From the NCBI GenBank assembly GCA_035495815.1, contig DATJFH010000017.1, forward strand, positions 1-56,236: 56,236 bases of DNA, written 5' to 3'. A program made the translations under genes and the position numbers. The notes below the pieces were generated by a model. That model did not search any database and had not been told where the DNA came from. It saw only the letters and a list, made by a program, of their open reading frames with translations. Below, piece after piece: positions 9,296 through 17,467 of the stretch. Source of the DNA: DATJFH01 sp035495815 (GTDB lineage Bacteria > Acidobacteriota > Terriglobia > Bryobacterales > Bryobacteraceae). The number at the start of each line of letters is the position of its first letter. Within the stretch, counting starts at the first letter, position 1.

Positions 9296-10177
9296 TCAGC
9301 CGGGTGCAAGCAGCTCGGCGCCGCCCATCCGCAGAAGCCTCTCTCCCAGTTCGCGGCCGATGCGGAGGGCCTCGCCGGCGGGACCCTCGGCGCCGTCCCG
9401 GACCGATCTCCCGCCGTCTGCCGAGAGAACGATCCCCAACATCTTCAGCTGTCCCCCGCTGACGGTGGCATGCGCTCCGATCGGGGTCTGGCAGCCGCCG
9501 CCGAGCGCGGCCAGCGTCGCGCGTTCGGCCGTGACCGCGGCCCGCGTTTTCGGGTGATCGAGCGGCAGGCAGGCGCGTTCGCCAACCCTGGTCTCGATTG
9601 CCAAAGCGCCCTGCCCGACCGCCGGACACATGACCTCCGGCGCCAGCGCCTCGGCGATGCGATCGCTCCAGCCGAGCCGCGTCAGCCCGGCCGACGCCAG
9701 AACAATCGCCTCGTACTGATTTTCGTCGAGCTTTCGCAGCCTTGTGTCCACGTTCCCGCGCACCGGCTGCACCACCAGGTCCGGCCGCAGCCTCCGAAGC
9801 TGCGCCGAGCGCCGCAGCGAGCTGGTGCCCACCTTGGCGCCCGTGGGCAGGTCCACCAGACGCTTTCCGACCATGGCGTCCCGCGGGTCTTCCCTTTCGG
9901 GGATGGCCGTGATTTCGAGTCCATCAGGGATCTGCGTGGGAAGATCCTTCAGGCTGTGGACAGCCAGGTCGACCTGCCCGGCCAGCAGCGCGTCTTCGAT
10001 CTCCTTGGTAAACAGCCCCTTGCCGCCGACGCTCGCCAGCGGCACGCTCTGGATGCGGTCCCCGGTGGTGCGGATGATTTCGACGCGGCTCTCGAGACCG
10101 AGCATGGCCAGCCGCCCTTGTACCCAGCGCGCCTGCCACAACGCCAGTTGAGAACCGCGCGATCCGATGACCAGCAT
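9296..10177 (-). CDS. hemC: Porphobilinogen deaminase (hydroxymethylbilane synthase)
   Basis: 293 aa, close to the usual 300-315. It polymerises four porphobilinogens to hydroxymethylbilane in tetrapyrrole synthesis. It shows the conserved IGSRGSQLALWQA start, VGGKGLFTKEIE, DLAVHSLKDLPT, GTSSLRR and the dipyrromethane-cofactor cysteine Cys229 in GGGCQTPIGA. The start codon is 1 nt after the hemA stop, so translation is likely coupled. The order HemX-like, hemA, hemC is that of classical hem operons, with flux into haem and also corrinoids, which the methyltransferase operon at 35-40 kb needs. Confidence 0.97.
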   Translation of the reverse strand: MLVIGSRGSQLALWQARWVQGRLAMLGLESRVEIIRTTGDRIQSVPLASVGGKGLFTKEIEDALLAGQVDLAVHSLKDLPTQIPDGLEITAIPEREDPRDAMVGKRLVDLPTGAKVGTSSLRRSAQLRRLRPDLVVQPVRGNVDTRLRKLDENQYEAIVLASAGLTRLGWSDRIAEALAPEVMCPAVGQGALAIETRVGERACLPLDHPKTRAAVTAERATLAALGGGCQTPIGAHATVSGGQLKMLGIVLSADGGRSVRDGAEGPAGEALRIGRELGERLLRMGGAELLAPG

Positions 10178-10178
10178 T

Positions 10179-11441
10179 TTACTTGAGGTGGAAAACCTTC
10201 CGGATGGCGTCGACGACGTGCACGCCCTCGGGGGCGCCCGCCTGCCTGCGCAGCTCCGAGACGGGACCGTGCGCGATCTTGTTGATGATGCCGCGCGTCA
10301 GCGCATCCAGCGCCTCCTCCTGTTGCGAGGTGAGCGGACCCAGCCTGCCGCGCACTTTCTGGATCTCCGCCAGGCGGATCTCCTCGAGCTGTTCGCGCAG
10401 GCTGACAATCGCCGGCGCCACATCCTGCGCCTTCAGCCGCGCCAGCATCCGCTCCACTTCCTGTGCGATGATGCTCTCCGCGTTGCCGGCTTCCTTCTCC
10501 CGCTCCCGCAGATTGGCGTTGACGACGCCCTGGAGATCGTCGATATCGTACAGAAACACATTATCGACTTCGTTCACGTTGGGCGCGATGTTGCGCGGCA
10601 CTGCGATGTCGATCAGAAACATCGGCTTGTTGCGCCGCACGCTGATCACGTGCTGCATCTCCGCCTTGTGCAGAATATAATGCGGCGCGCCGCTCGACGT
10701 GATGAGGATGTCCACTTCGGGCATCAAGCTCAGAAACCGCGTGTACTCGACCGGCGTCCCCTGGAATAGATTGGCCAGCTCGACGGCCCGCTCGTGCGTC
10801 CGGTTCGTGACGAAAATGTGCGATGCTCCGGAGCGCCGCAGGTGCCGTGCTGAAAGTTCGGACATCTTTCCCGCGCCTACGATCATGACCGTCTTGCCGT
10901 CCAGCGATCCGAAGATTTTGCGCGCCAACTCCACCGCCGCGTAGCTGATGGAAACCGCCATCTGGCCGATGCCGGTCTCCGAACGAACCCGCTTGGCCAC
11001 GCCGAACGCCCGGGAAAGCACGTTATCCAGCGTTCCGCATACGGTCCCCAGCGCCTTCGCCGTCGAGTAGGCCGCTTTGAGCTGGCCCAGAATCTGCGGC
11101 TCTCCCACCACCATCGAATCCAGGCTGGCGGCCACGCGGAACAGGTGATGAATGGCGTCGCGGCCTTCGTGGTGGTAAAGGCATGGCCCCAGCTCCGCGG
11201 CCGGCGCCTGGCGCGTCTGGGCCAGGAACGAGCAGACCAGGTTGCGCAGATCGACCCCGTCATCGCTGGTCACCACCACTTCTACCCGATTGCAGGTGGA
11301 GAGGATCAGAGCCTCGGAAACGCCCTCGTAAGCTTTGAGCTGCGCCAGCGCCGCCGGAAGCGTGGCCTCGGAAAAAGCCAGTTGTTCCCGGATTTCCACC
11401 GGGGCGGTCTTATGGCTGACCCCTGAGATGAGCAGCTTCAT
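10179..11441 (-). CDS. hemA: Glutamyl-tRNA reductase
   Basis: 420 aa. NADPH-dependent reduction of Glu-tRNA(Glu) to glutamate semialdehyde, the first step of C5-pathway tetrapyrrole synthesis. The sequence starts MKLLISGVSHKTAPVEIRE; the catalytic Cys50 is in LSTCNRVEV; the NADPH-binding domain has VGAGKMSELSARHL; the C-terminal dimerisation helix is present. The open frame extends 460 bp upstream, but ATG 11441 gives the family N-terminus and overlaps the preceding gene's stop as ATGA (4 bp), so the two are translationally coupled. The hemC start follows 1 nt after the stop. Confidence 0.97.
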   Translation of the reverse strand: MKLLISGVSHKTAPVEIREQLAFSEATLPAALAQLKAYEGVSEALILSTCNRVEVVVTSDDGVDLRNLVCSFLAQTRQAPAAELGPCLYHHEGRDAIHHLFRVAASLDSMVVGEPQILGQLKAAYSTAKALGTVCGTLDNVLSRAFGVAKRVRSETGIGQMAVSISYAAVELARKIFGSLDGKTVMIVGAGKMSELSARHLRRSGASHIFVTNRTHERAVELANLFQGTPVEYTRFLSLMPEVDILITSSGAPHYILHKAEMQHVISVRRNKPMFLIDIAVPRNIAPNVNEVDNVFLYDIDDLQGVVNANLREREKEAGNAESIIAQEVERMLARLKAQDVAPAIVSLREQLEEIRLAEIQKVRGRLGPLTSQQEEALDALTRGIINKIAHGPVSELRRQAGAPEGVHVVDAIRKVFHLK

Positions 11442-12256
11442 TGGGTAAGCGTCAGACGCAGGCCGCTGTGCGCCGCCCACGTGATGGCGGAGCACCCCAG
11501 CGCGGCGATCGCCATGATAGCCGCCTTCCGTCCGCGCCAGCCGGCCGTGACCCGCAGGCATATCATCGCCAGGTAAATCCCCCAGGTTACGAAGGAGATG
11601 CTGATGCGCGGATCTGAAATCCAGCGTGTACCCAACTCGATGAAAGCCCAGGTGCTGCCGGCGATGGTCGCCAGCGTGATGAAAATGAATCCTGCCGCCA
11701 TGAAACGCGAAACCAGCTCGTCCAGCGTGCCCAGAGGCGGCAGGCGATAGTAAAACTGGCGTGGCGAACGCCGCTTCAGTTCTCTCTCCTGGATCAGGTA
11801 AGCGACCGCGGAAACGGCCGTGAGAAGCAGAGCCGCGTATCCCAGCATGACCAGCACGATGTGCGTAGTCAGCCAGACGTTGCGGATGGCGGGGCTGGAC
11901 CACGCCGCCACCGGCCGCCCCATTGTCGCGACGAGCGTCATCACGAAGACCAGGGGGAAAATAACCACGCTGAACGATTCGATCTTATAGCGCCAGTGCA
12001 CCGCCAGAAACAGCGCCAGGATAATCAGGGCGCACATCGAGATCGTTTCGTAAAAATTGGCGATCGGGCAGCGGCCGGTGATCAGCCCTTCTTCGATCAC
12101 GGAAACCAGGTGCAGCAGCAGGCCCCCGCGGGCCGCTCCCAGCGCATATTGGAAGAGGTTGTTCCGCCTTTGGGTGACGGTGAGGATGGAGTGGAGAAGC
12201 CCGAGAGAATACAGGGCCGCAGCCACGCGCAACCAGATGACACTCATCTCGGCCAT
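11438..12256 (-). CDS. HemX/CcsA-like cytochrome c assembly membrane protein
   Basis: About 272 aa with eight or so hydrophobic segments. The conserved stretch GSTWAFIELGTRWISDPR resembles the tryptophan-rich WWD-type haem-binding region of the CcmC/CcsA/HemX family, and histidines are conserved in HLVSVIEEG and TTHIVLVML. In Bacillus-type operons hemX lies next to hemA and tunes HemA abundance, and the 4-bp overlap with hemA here supports a HemX-type role. A haem-export/cytochrome c maturation function (CcsA/CcsB) is the alternative. ATG 12256 is favoured: GGAGG lies 4 nt upstream, and the longer frame has no hydrophobic or conserved character. A TATACT box ends 8 nt before this ATG. Confidence 0.85.
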   Translation of the reverse strand: MAEMSVIWLRVAAALYSLGLLHSILTVTQRRNNLFQYALGAARGGLLLHLVSVIEEGLITGRCPIANFYETISMCALIILALFLAVHWRYKIESFSVVIFPLVFVMTLVATMGRPVAAWSSPAIRNVWLTTHIVLVMLGYAALLLTAVSAVAYLIQERELKRRSPRQFYYRLPPLGTLDELVSRFMAAGFIFITLATIAGSTWAFIELGTRWISDPRISISFVTWGIYLAMICLRVTAGWRGRKAAIMAIAALGCSAITWAAHSGLRLTLTQ

Positions 12257-12435
12257 GAACCTCCAGTATATCGGTAAAGGCCGCCGATCCGGGCGCCGCC
12301 GGCGGGATGGCCGCGCCGCCGCGCCGGAACACAGTAACAACTTCCCAATCGGCGCCGCTTGTGCTATCGTACGAAAATCTTCACGGCCTCCTGGCGTCAA
12401 GAGGCCAGACTTTTTACCTTGGGGTGTGTGTAGTG

Positions 12436-13110
12436 ATGGGCCACGTGTTTACGGGTGGGGCGTTCAGCTGTTCGAGCCGGATGTGCCGGTTCGTGATCGG
12501 TCCGATCGCGTTTGCGGGAATTGCTTGCAGTCAGCAAGCGTCGCCGGCGGTCGACCCGTTTACTACCGACCAGCGGATCCAGTATTTCATCCAGCGTACT
12601 TTTAGCTGGCAGCGCATGACGATGCTTGGCGCCGATACCGCCGCGAGCTACCTGATCGGCGGGTCCTCACGCTGGGGTAGCGGAGCGCCAGGGGTTGCGT
12701 CCCGGTATGGCGATTCCTTTGGCCGACGAATCCTCCGCAACTCGATGGAACTGGGCTTGGGAATGGCGCTGCGGGAAGACGCCCGTTACAAGCCGTCCGC
12801 CGAATCAGGGATTCGCAAACGTTTACGTTACGCTACACTTCACGCGCTGACCGCCACGGTTCCTGACGGCACGACCCGGCTCGCGTATTCGAGGATAGCC
12901 GCCGGCTTCGGCGCGGAGTTGGTATCTTCCCGGTGGACCCCGGAGCGCGGACCGCGGGGCGAATGGGCCCTCAACGCCGCCTGGTGCCTGTTGGACCGGT
13001 TTCCGAACAGCTACCTTTCGGAATTCAGTCCCGACCTGACGCGCTTCGGAAAACGCGTCGTGCGGAAGATCGGTTTCAGGCGGAAGACGGCTGACGCGAA
13101 ACAGCCGTAA
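12436..13110 (+). CDS. Hypothetical protein, possibly exported
   Basis: About 224 aa from ATG 12436. The start is uncertain: ATG 12481 would begin MCRFVIGPIAFAGIACSQQ, a plausible but non-canonical lipoprotein signal. The body contains FIQRTFSWQRMTMLGADTAASYLIG, LGLGMALREDARYKPS and GRRILRN motifs and ends in a basic tail. No family with known function is recognised; similar hypothetical proteins are, to my recollection, common in acidobacteria. It stands alone between the divergent haem operon and a roughly 350-bp non-coding region. Confidence 0.6.
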   Translation: MGHVFTGGAFSCSSRMCRFVIGPIAFAGIACSQQASPAVDPFTTDQRIQYFIQRTFSWQRMTMLGADTAASYLIGGSSRWGSGAPGVASRYGDSFGRRILRNSMELGLGMALREDARYKPSAESGIRKRLRYATLHALTATVPDGTTRLAYSRIAAGFGAELVSSRWTPERGPRGEWALNAAWCLLDRFPNSYLSEFSPDLTRFGKRVVRKIGFRRKTADAKQP

Positions 13111-13460
13111 GCTCCGGCGGCATGCCGCGCAGCCCGGCCACGTCTCGAAAACCTCAATTTAACCGCTGGTAATCGCCAAATACAAAAGCGCCTTTGCATC
13201 GTTTGGATTGGCCTTGGACCGGGAATGGGGGAAAACGCGGATGACCGGATCAGGCCAGACGCAGTTCAGGGACCGTGAGAAGTGCGTCTGGCCGATTCGT
13301 ATCGGAGGAGAATTGCAACCGACAAATTCATGATACGAAGAGCCGTGTTGTAAGCCAATACAAGCGATTCTGTATACGTCCCGAGGAGCACGAAACGTAC
13401 AGAAAGCGCTGTATGGATGCCTTGACCCCGGGGTCCCTAGAATGAATTGAAGGGGATCCG
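13111..13460. other. Non-coding stretch with inverted repeats
   Basis: This 350-bp gap has no convincing reading frame. It holds a perfect 11-bp inverted repeat (see the repeat entry at 13253-13293), a weaker TTGTA...TACAA pair near 13350-13366, and an imperfect CTGTAtACGT/ACGTACAG pair near 13371-13403. The next gene has a good AAGGGG ribosome site at about 13450 and a TAGAAT -10-like hexamer at 13438-13443, without a -35 at proper distance. The region may carry the end of the upstream transcript and the control region of the next gene. Confidence 0.5.
13253..13293. repeat. Perfect 11-bp inverted repeat with 19-nt spacer
   Basis: GGCCAGACGCA at 13253-13263 is repeated in inverted form as TGCGTCTGGCC at 13283-13293. 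The stem is GC-rich and would be stable as RNA, but no T-run follows on either strand, so it is not a standard intrinsic terminator. It could be a factor-assisted terminator for the gene ending at 13110 or a dimeric protein-binding site. Confidence 0.6.
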
Positions 13461-13940
13461 ATGCGGATATTCCTACGAATTGCTCGCGTTACATGCCCGG
13501 TCCTGTTTAGTCTGGCAGCAGCGATACCCGCCCTTAACGCGGAAAAGCCGAATCTGAGCGGCTCCTGGCGCCTGAATCCGGCGAAGAGCAGCTCCCATGA
13601 GGCGAAGATAGCGGACGTGACCTGGGTTATCGACCAGAAGGACGAAACTGCAATCCACATCTCTGAAATCTCCAAACAGGCGGATGGAAAACAGGTCAAG
13701 ACGGATTTAGCCTGTACGATCGATGGGAAAGAATGCTCCACCAGCCAGAAGGAGCCATCCAAAATTTCTTTTTGGTACAACGGCCCAATGCTGGTTCAGA
13801 TGGAGTATCGCGGCCCTCACCGTGAGGTCATCGTAAAGAGAAGAATGAAACTCTCATCGGACGGGAACTTGATGAGCGTCGAACTCATTCCCATCCTGGG
13901 ATCGGCGCCGGCCGGCAATCTCGTATTCGAAAAACAGTGA
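13461..13940 (+). CDS. Small secreted lipocalin-like hypothetical protein
   Basis: 159 aa. The signal peptide IARVTCPVLFSLAAAIPALNA is followed by KPNLSGSWRLNPAKSSS, the start motif of a widespread secreted beta-strand family in acidobacteria (NLSGTWKLNPAKS-type). The rest is a run of predicted beta strands, consistent with a small barrel. AAGGGG about 6 nt before ATG 13461 supports the start. Its stop (TGA 13938-13940) overlaps a possible GTG start of the kinase gene downstream, so the three genes 13461-16091 may be one transcript. Molecular function unknown. Confidence 0.75.
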   Translation: MRIFLRIARVTCPVLFSLAAAIPALNAEKPNLSGSWRLNPAKSSSHEAKIADVTWVIDQKDETAIHISEISKQADGKQVKTDLACTIDGKECSTSQKEPSKISFWYNGPMLVQMEYRGPHREVIVKRRMKLSSDGNLMSVELIPILGSAPAGNLVFEKQ

Positions 13941-13975
13941 ACGGATCGGGCGCACGCCCTCGCCTTCCCTACCCC

Positions 13976-15472
13976 ATGGATCGTGCGAAATGGCATAATC
14001 TGAGGGGAAAGGAGCCGGGCAGTTTGGGGGATTCAGGAGACGGAAAGCGGCCGGCGCTGATAGCCGTCAGCGGCCGGGTTGTATTGCGGTGGGGCTACGC
14101 CGCGGTGATCGGGTTGCTGGTTTTCGCCAGTCTTCAGGCCTACCGGATCCAGGTGAATGTCTCCGAGCAGCACGTCGACATTTACCGTCAATACGCCCTC
14201 GAAGACAAGGCCATTTCCAGCCTGCGGCGCGATGTCTGGCTGGCCGGCAACTTCGCCCGGGATTTCTTCATCAGCTCGGACCCGGAGAGAGGGCGTCTGC
14301 TGCGGTCGCAGGTCCAGGCTCTCGAGTCAGAGAGTCTGCAGGCGATGGCGGAATTCGAGCGTATTCGCCCGCACGCGGAGCCGACTTTGAGAGTGAAGGC
14401 GGACCTGAAGGAGTACTGGCGAGTCTTGTCCGAGGTTCCGGAAACCATGTCTGAAGCCAGCCAATCAGCGGCCTATGCCTTCGTCCAGGAGGAACTGGTC
14501 CCGCGGCGCAGCGTACTTTATGAGGCTCTGCGAGGGATGACCGAGGCGGACCAGGCGCGGCTGCAGGAAAGTGAAGCGGCCTACGTCACGATGCGGCGGG
14601 AAGCGATTCGGAAGCTTCTGGCAATGCTGGCTCTTTGTGTGTTGCTGGCTTTCCTGGTCGCCCGCTTCAGTCTGCAATACGCGGCCCGGCTGGAGCGGGA
14701 ATCGGACAGGCAGTTCGACGAAGTGGCTCAAGCCAAGCTCGAGCTGGAGCAGCTTTCGGCGCGCCTGCTGGAAATCGAAGAGGACGGCCGCAGGCGTCTG
14801 TCGAGAGAGCTGCACGACAGTATCGGCCAGTCGCTGGCGGTGCTGCAGATGGAACTCTCCCACGTTCAGGCCCTGATGAGCGAAGGACAGCCGCGGGTCC
14901 GGGAGCGGCTCCTGCGCGCCAGGGAACTGGCCGAGAACACGGTGCAGACGGTACGTAACATCACTCTCCTGCTGCGCCCGGCGCTGCTCGACGATCTGGG
15001 CCTGGTACCGGCGCTGCAATGGCTGCTCGAGGATTTCCAGCGGCGAAGCGGCGTCACCTGTGAGTTTTCCGAGTCGGGTGTCGAGGAATTGCTTCCCGAT
15101 CCGGTCAAGACCTGCGTATACCGCGTCATCCAGGAGGCTCTGCATAATTGCGAAAAACACTCCGGAGCCACGCAGGTCCGGGTGTCGGTCCGGCAAACGC
15201 CGGGTCTGCTCTCGGCCTGGATAGAGGATAACGGCCGCGGCGTAGAGCTCAATCCCAAGGGCATGCCGCAGCGTAGCGCCGGACTCGGCATTTTGGGAAT
15301 GCGGGAGAGAGCTGCCCGCATCGGCGCCGCGATCGCCTTGCAGTCGACTCGTGGACTGGGCACGCAGATCTGTCTGCAGGTTCCCCTGGCCCAGGTTGCG
15401 GCGGAGGAGAGCGGAAGCCTGGTTCCGGAGTCGGGAGATACCAATGCGTACACGCATCCTGTTGGCGGATGA
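13976..15472 (+). CDS. NarL-type sensor histidine kinase (HisKA_3)
   Basis: About 498 aa from ATG 13976. The start is uncertain: GTG 13937 overlaps the previous stop, and TTG 14022 has AGGAG 8 nt upstream plus a CATAAT box before it. TM1 (WGYAAVIGLLVFASLQ) and TM2 (LLAMLALCVLLAFLVARF) bound a helical extracytoplasmic sensor of about 130 residues. A coiled coil leads to HisKA_3 with the phospho-acceptor His in SRELHDSIGQSLA and an HATPase domain (VIQEALHNCEKHS, EDNGRGV, GLGILGMRERA). It overlaps the following regulator gene by 29 bp, so the two form a cognate two-component system. Ligand unknown. Confidence 0.9.
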   Translation: MDRAKWHNLRGKEPGSLGDSGDGKRPALIAVSGRVVLRWGYAAVIGLLVFASLQAYRIQVNVSEQHVDIYRQYALEDKAISSLRRDVWLAGNFARDFFISSDPERGRLLRSQVQALESESLQAMAEFERIRPHAEPTLRVKADLKEYWRVLSEVPETMSEASQSAAYAFVQEELVPRRSVLYEALRGMTEADQARLQESEAAYVTMRREAIRKLLAMLALCVLLAFLVARFSLQYAARLERESDRQFDEVAQAKLELEQLSARLLEIEEDGRRRLSRELHDSIGQSLAVLQMELSHVQALMSEGQPRVRERLLRARELAENTVQTVRNITLLLRPALLDDLGLVPALQWLLEDFQRRSGVTCEFSESGVEELLPDPVKTCVYRVIQEALHNCEKHSGATQVRVSVRQTPGLLSAWIEDNGRGVELNPKGMPQRSAGLGILGMRERAARIGAAIALQSTRGLGTQICLQVPLAQVAAEESGSLVPESGDTNAYTHPVGG

Positions 15473-16091
15473 TCATAACCTGGTTCGGCAGGGTCTGCGC
15501 CAGATCTTGGAGCATGAGCAGGAGTTCGAAGTCGTGGCGGAGGCCGAATCGGGACTTGAAGCAATTGATCAGGCCGAATTGCATCAGCCGGACGTGGCGA
15601 TCATGGACATCGCCATGAAGGAGCTGAATGGAATCGAGGCCACGGCTCAGATTCTCAGGCGATGGCCGGACATGGCTGTCCTGATCCTGAGCATGTACAG
15701 CGATGAGCGGTATGTGATTCGCGCCGTGCGGGCCGGCGCGCGGGGCTACCTTCTGAAGAATTCCGCCGGTGATGACCTGATCGAGGCCGTACGGGCCGTG
15801 CAGAAAGGGACCGCGTTTTTCAGTCCGGCCGTTGCGAAGGTGTTTCGGGACGGGTTCGGACGGCTCAAAGATCCGGCCGAAACACAGGATGTGTACGATC
15901 TGCTTACCGACCGCGAGCGCCACGTCTATCAATTGCTTGCCGAGGGCAATTGCAATAAGGATATCGCCAACCGGCTGGATTTGAGTCTGCACACCGTGGA
16001 AACCCATCGCTGGCGCATTATGGAGAAGATGGGCCTGCACGGAGTAGCGGACCTGGTTCTGAGCGCGGTGCGGCGCGGGTTGGTGACCTGA
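15444..16091 (+). CDS. NarL/LuxR-family response regulator
   Basis: 215 aa. An N-terminal receiver begins RTRILLADDHNLVRQGL, with phospho-acceptor Asp in VAIMDIAMKELNG and the conserved Lys in GYLLKNSAG. A C-terminal LuxR helix-turn-helix follows (LTDRERHVYQLLAEGNCNKD to TVETHRWRIMEKMG). ATG 15444 is preceded by GGGAG and lies inside the 3' end of the kinase gene. The partner of the kinase at 13976. Targets cannot be read from the sequence; pal lies 93 bp downstream but appears to have its own promoter. Confidence 0.95.
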   Translation: MRTRILLADDHNLVRQGLRQILEHEQEFEVVAEAESGLEAIDQAELHQPDVAIMDIAMKELNGIEATAQILRRWPDMAVLILSMYSDERYVIRAVRAGARGYLLKNSAGDDLIEAVRAVQKGTAFFSPAVAKVFRDGFGRLKDPAETQDVYDLLTDRERHVYQLLAEGNCNKDIANRLDLSLHTVETHRWRIMEKMGLHGVADLVLSAVRRGLVT

Positions 16092-16111
16092 AATGGGATC
16101 AAAAAACCTGG

Positions 16112-16139
16112 TTCGCAGGTACAGAATCCACGGTATACT
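16112..16139 (+). promoter_or_regulatory. Putative sigma-70-like promoter of pal
   Basis: TTCGCA (16112-16117), 16-nt spacer, TATACT (16134-16139). This leaves a leader of about 40 nt carrying AAAGGG upstream of ATG 16185. The -10 is good, the -35 moderate. Confidence 0.45.
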
Positions 16140-16184
16140 CGGCCTGAAGGTGTTAGTTTATCATCAATTGCAAAGGGACCAAAA

Positions 16185-16769
16185 ATGAGAAAACATCTGC
16201 TATTGCTAACGATAGGAGCTTCGCTGTCGGTGATCGGCGTTGGATGCCATAAGAAGGCCGCCATGGTCACGCCGCCACCGGCTCCAGCGGCAGCCCCGGC
16301 GCCTGCGCCCGCGCCGCCGCCGGCAAGACAGCGCGCGGCTGTTGTGGCGGAGACGCCGAAACCGGCGCCCAGGCCCGAACCGGCCGTATCGCGGAATACT
16401 CCCAAGTCGCTCGAAGATTTGCTCAATCAGTTGCTCGACGCATACTTCGATTACGATCAGGCCGTCCTGCGCACGGATGCGCAAACGGCGCTCAATAAGA
16501 ATTCCAGCGCGCTGCGTGAGCTTCTGAAAGAGTTTCCGGACACCAAGTTCCTGGTGGAAGGGAATTGCGACGAACGGGGTTCGGCGGAATACAATCTCGC
16601 GCTCGGCGACCGCCGGGCAGCCGCCGCCAAGGAATTCCTTACCCAGATCGGTGTGCCGGCGGAACGGCTGACCACCATCAGCTATGGCCAGGAGCGGCCC
16701 ACGTGCACGGAGCACAATGAGGCCTGCTGGCAGAAGAACCGGCGAGCCCATCTGACCGCGAGCCGCTAG
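16185..16769 (+). CDS. pal: Peptidoglycan-associated lipoprotein (OmpA-like)
   Basis: 194 aa. A lipoprotein signal ends at lipidation Cys21 (SVIGVGC), followed by a Pro/Ala-rich linker (about 27-65) and an OmpA/Pal domain with YFDYDQAVLR, VEGNCDERGSAEYN and ALGDRRAAAAKEFL motifs and the closing NRRAHLTASR. Pal anchors the outer membrane to peptidoglycan as part of Tol-Pal, which implies a Gram-negative envelope. The other tol genes are not in the window. A promoter lies upstream and a strong intrinsic terminator just downstream, so it is probably monocistronic. Confidence 0.93.
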   Translation: MRKHLLLLTIGASLSVIGVGCHKKAAMVTPPPAPAAAPAPAPAPPPARQRAAVVAETPKPAPRPEPAVSRNTPKSLEDLLNQLLDAYFDYDQAVLRTDAQTALNKNSSALRELLKEFPDTKFLVEGNCDERGSAEYNLALGDRRAAAAKEFLTQIGVPAERLTTISYGQERPTCTEHNEACWQKNRRAHLTASR

Positions 16770-16800
16770 AGCCGGAACCATTTCTGCCAGTCTGAAACGT

Positions 16801-16831
16801 GGGGCGGGATCCCTTCCTGCCCCCTTTTTTT
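16801..16831 (+). terminator. Rho-independent terminator after pal
   Basis: GGGGCGGGA (16801-16809) pairs with TCCTGCCCC (16815-16823; one G-U pair) around a 5-nt loop, and is followed by a run of seven T (16825-16831). This is the clearest intrinsic terminator in the window, 32 bp after the pal stop. Confidence 0.88.
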
Positions 16832-16832
16832 C

Positions 16833-16861
16833 TTGAATTCGCCGCGCGCCTGCGTCATAAT
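16833..16861 (+). promoter_or_regulatory. Putative sigma-70-like promoter
   Basis: TTGAAT (16833-16838), exact 17-nt spacer, CATAAT (16856-16861). It begins directly after the pal terminator and points to the gene at 16911. It also argues that the longer frame opening at 16833 is not the true start. Confidence 0.6.
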
Positions 16862-16910
16862 CTGCGGAATCAGCCATTCCAATCAGAGCGGAGGACGGAT
16901 CACCGCGGCG

Positions 16911-17453
16911 ATGATCGCGGCACTGCTGGGTACGGCCGCCGCTCCCGCGCTCGTCGGCGAATCCACAAAGAGCCAGCAATTCCGTTTTCTGGCGCGCCAT
17001 TGCGCCATCACCTTCACTACCCGCCAGCTTCCGCCTTACTCCGGCAAACCGCTCGAGTTGAAGGTGGACACCGGACAATCCGGCTTTTCCCGCCAGCGCT
17101 TCCTGGGATCGGCGAACGTGGTGGCGATTCTGGCGGTGGACAGCCGGAACCGGCCGTGTGATCTTCGTTTGCGGGAGCGAACCACGGTCGAGAAGCGCCG
17201 TCCCGACCTGCCTGAGCGCCCGCCCTTCGAGAAAACCATCCGCCTCGTGAACGGCCGGGCAGTGGATCTGCAGGTGTTCGGGCTCGATCTGAGCGGAATG
17301 ACAAAGCGCCAACAGGCCCGGTCGCGCGAGCAATTCCTCGGCGCGGTGGAAATCGTTAATCAGGAACTGTTCGTCGAAGACGATACAGTCCCGTTTGGCG
17401 TCCTGACCTGGCGGCGCAGCGACCAGGACATCGTAATCTTACGCGCCGAATAG
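16911..17453 (+). CDS. Hypothetical exported protein
   Basis: About 180 aa from ATG 16911, which gives MIAALLGTAAAPALVGES, a short signal-like N-terminus; a GGAGG lies about 16 nt upstream. The remainder contains FRFLARHCAITF, LELKVDTGQSGFSRQRFLG and VNGRAVDLQVFGLDLSGM. It has mixed charge, no repeats and no recognised motif. The family is not identified. It converges on the DUF1501 gene with a 14-bp gap. Confidence 0.55.
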   Translation: MIAALLGTAAAPALVGESTKSQQFRFLARHCAITFTTRQLPPYSGKPLELKVDTGQSGFSRQRFLGSANVVAILAVDSRNRPCDLRLRERTTVEKRRPDLPERPPFEKTIRLVNGRAVDLQVFGLDLSGMTKRQQARSREQFLGAVEIVNQELFVEDDTVPFGVLTWRRSDQDIVILRAE

Positions 17454-17467
17454 TGAGGCCGTCCGGC

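Noticed and set aside
13422..13443. TTGACC and TAGAAT as a promoter for the gene at 13461
   Set aside because: The spacing between the hexamers is 10 nt, too short for a sigma-70-type promoter.
16106..16120. ACCTG-gttcg-CAGGT hairpin after the response regulator gene
   Set aside because: Five base pairs and no T-run; it also overlaps the likely pal promoter. Not convincing as a terminator.
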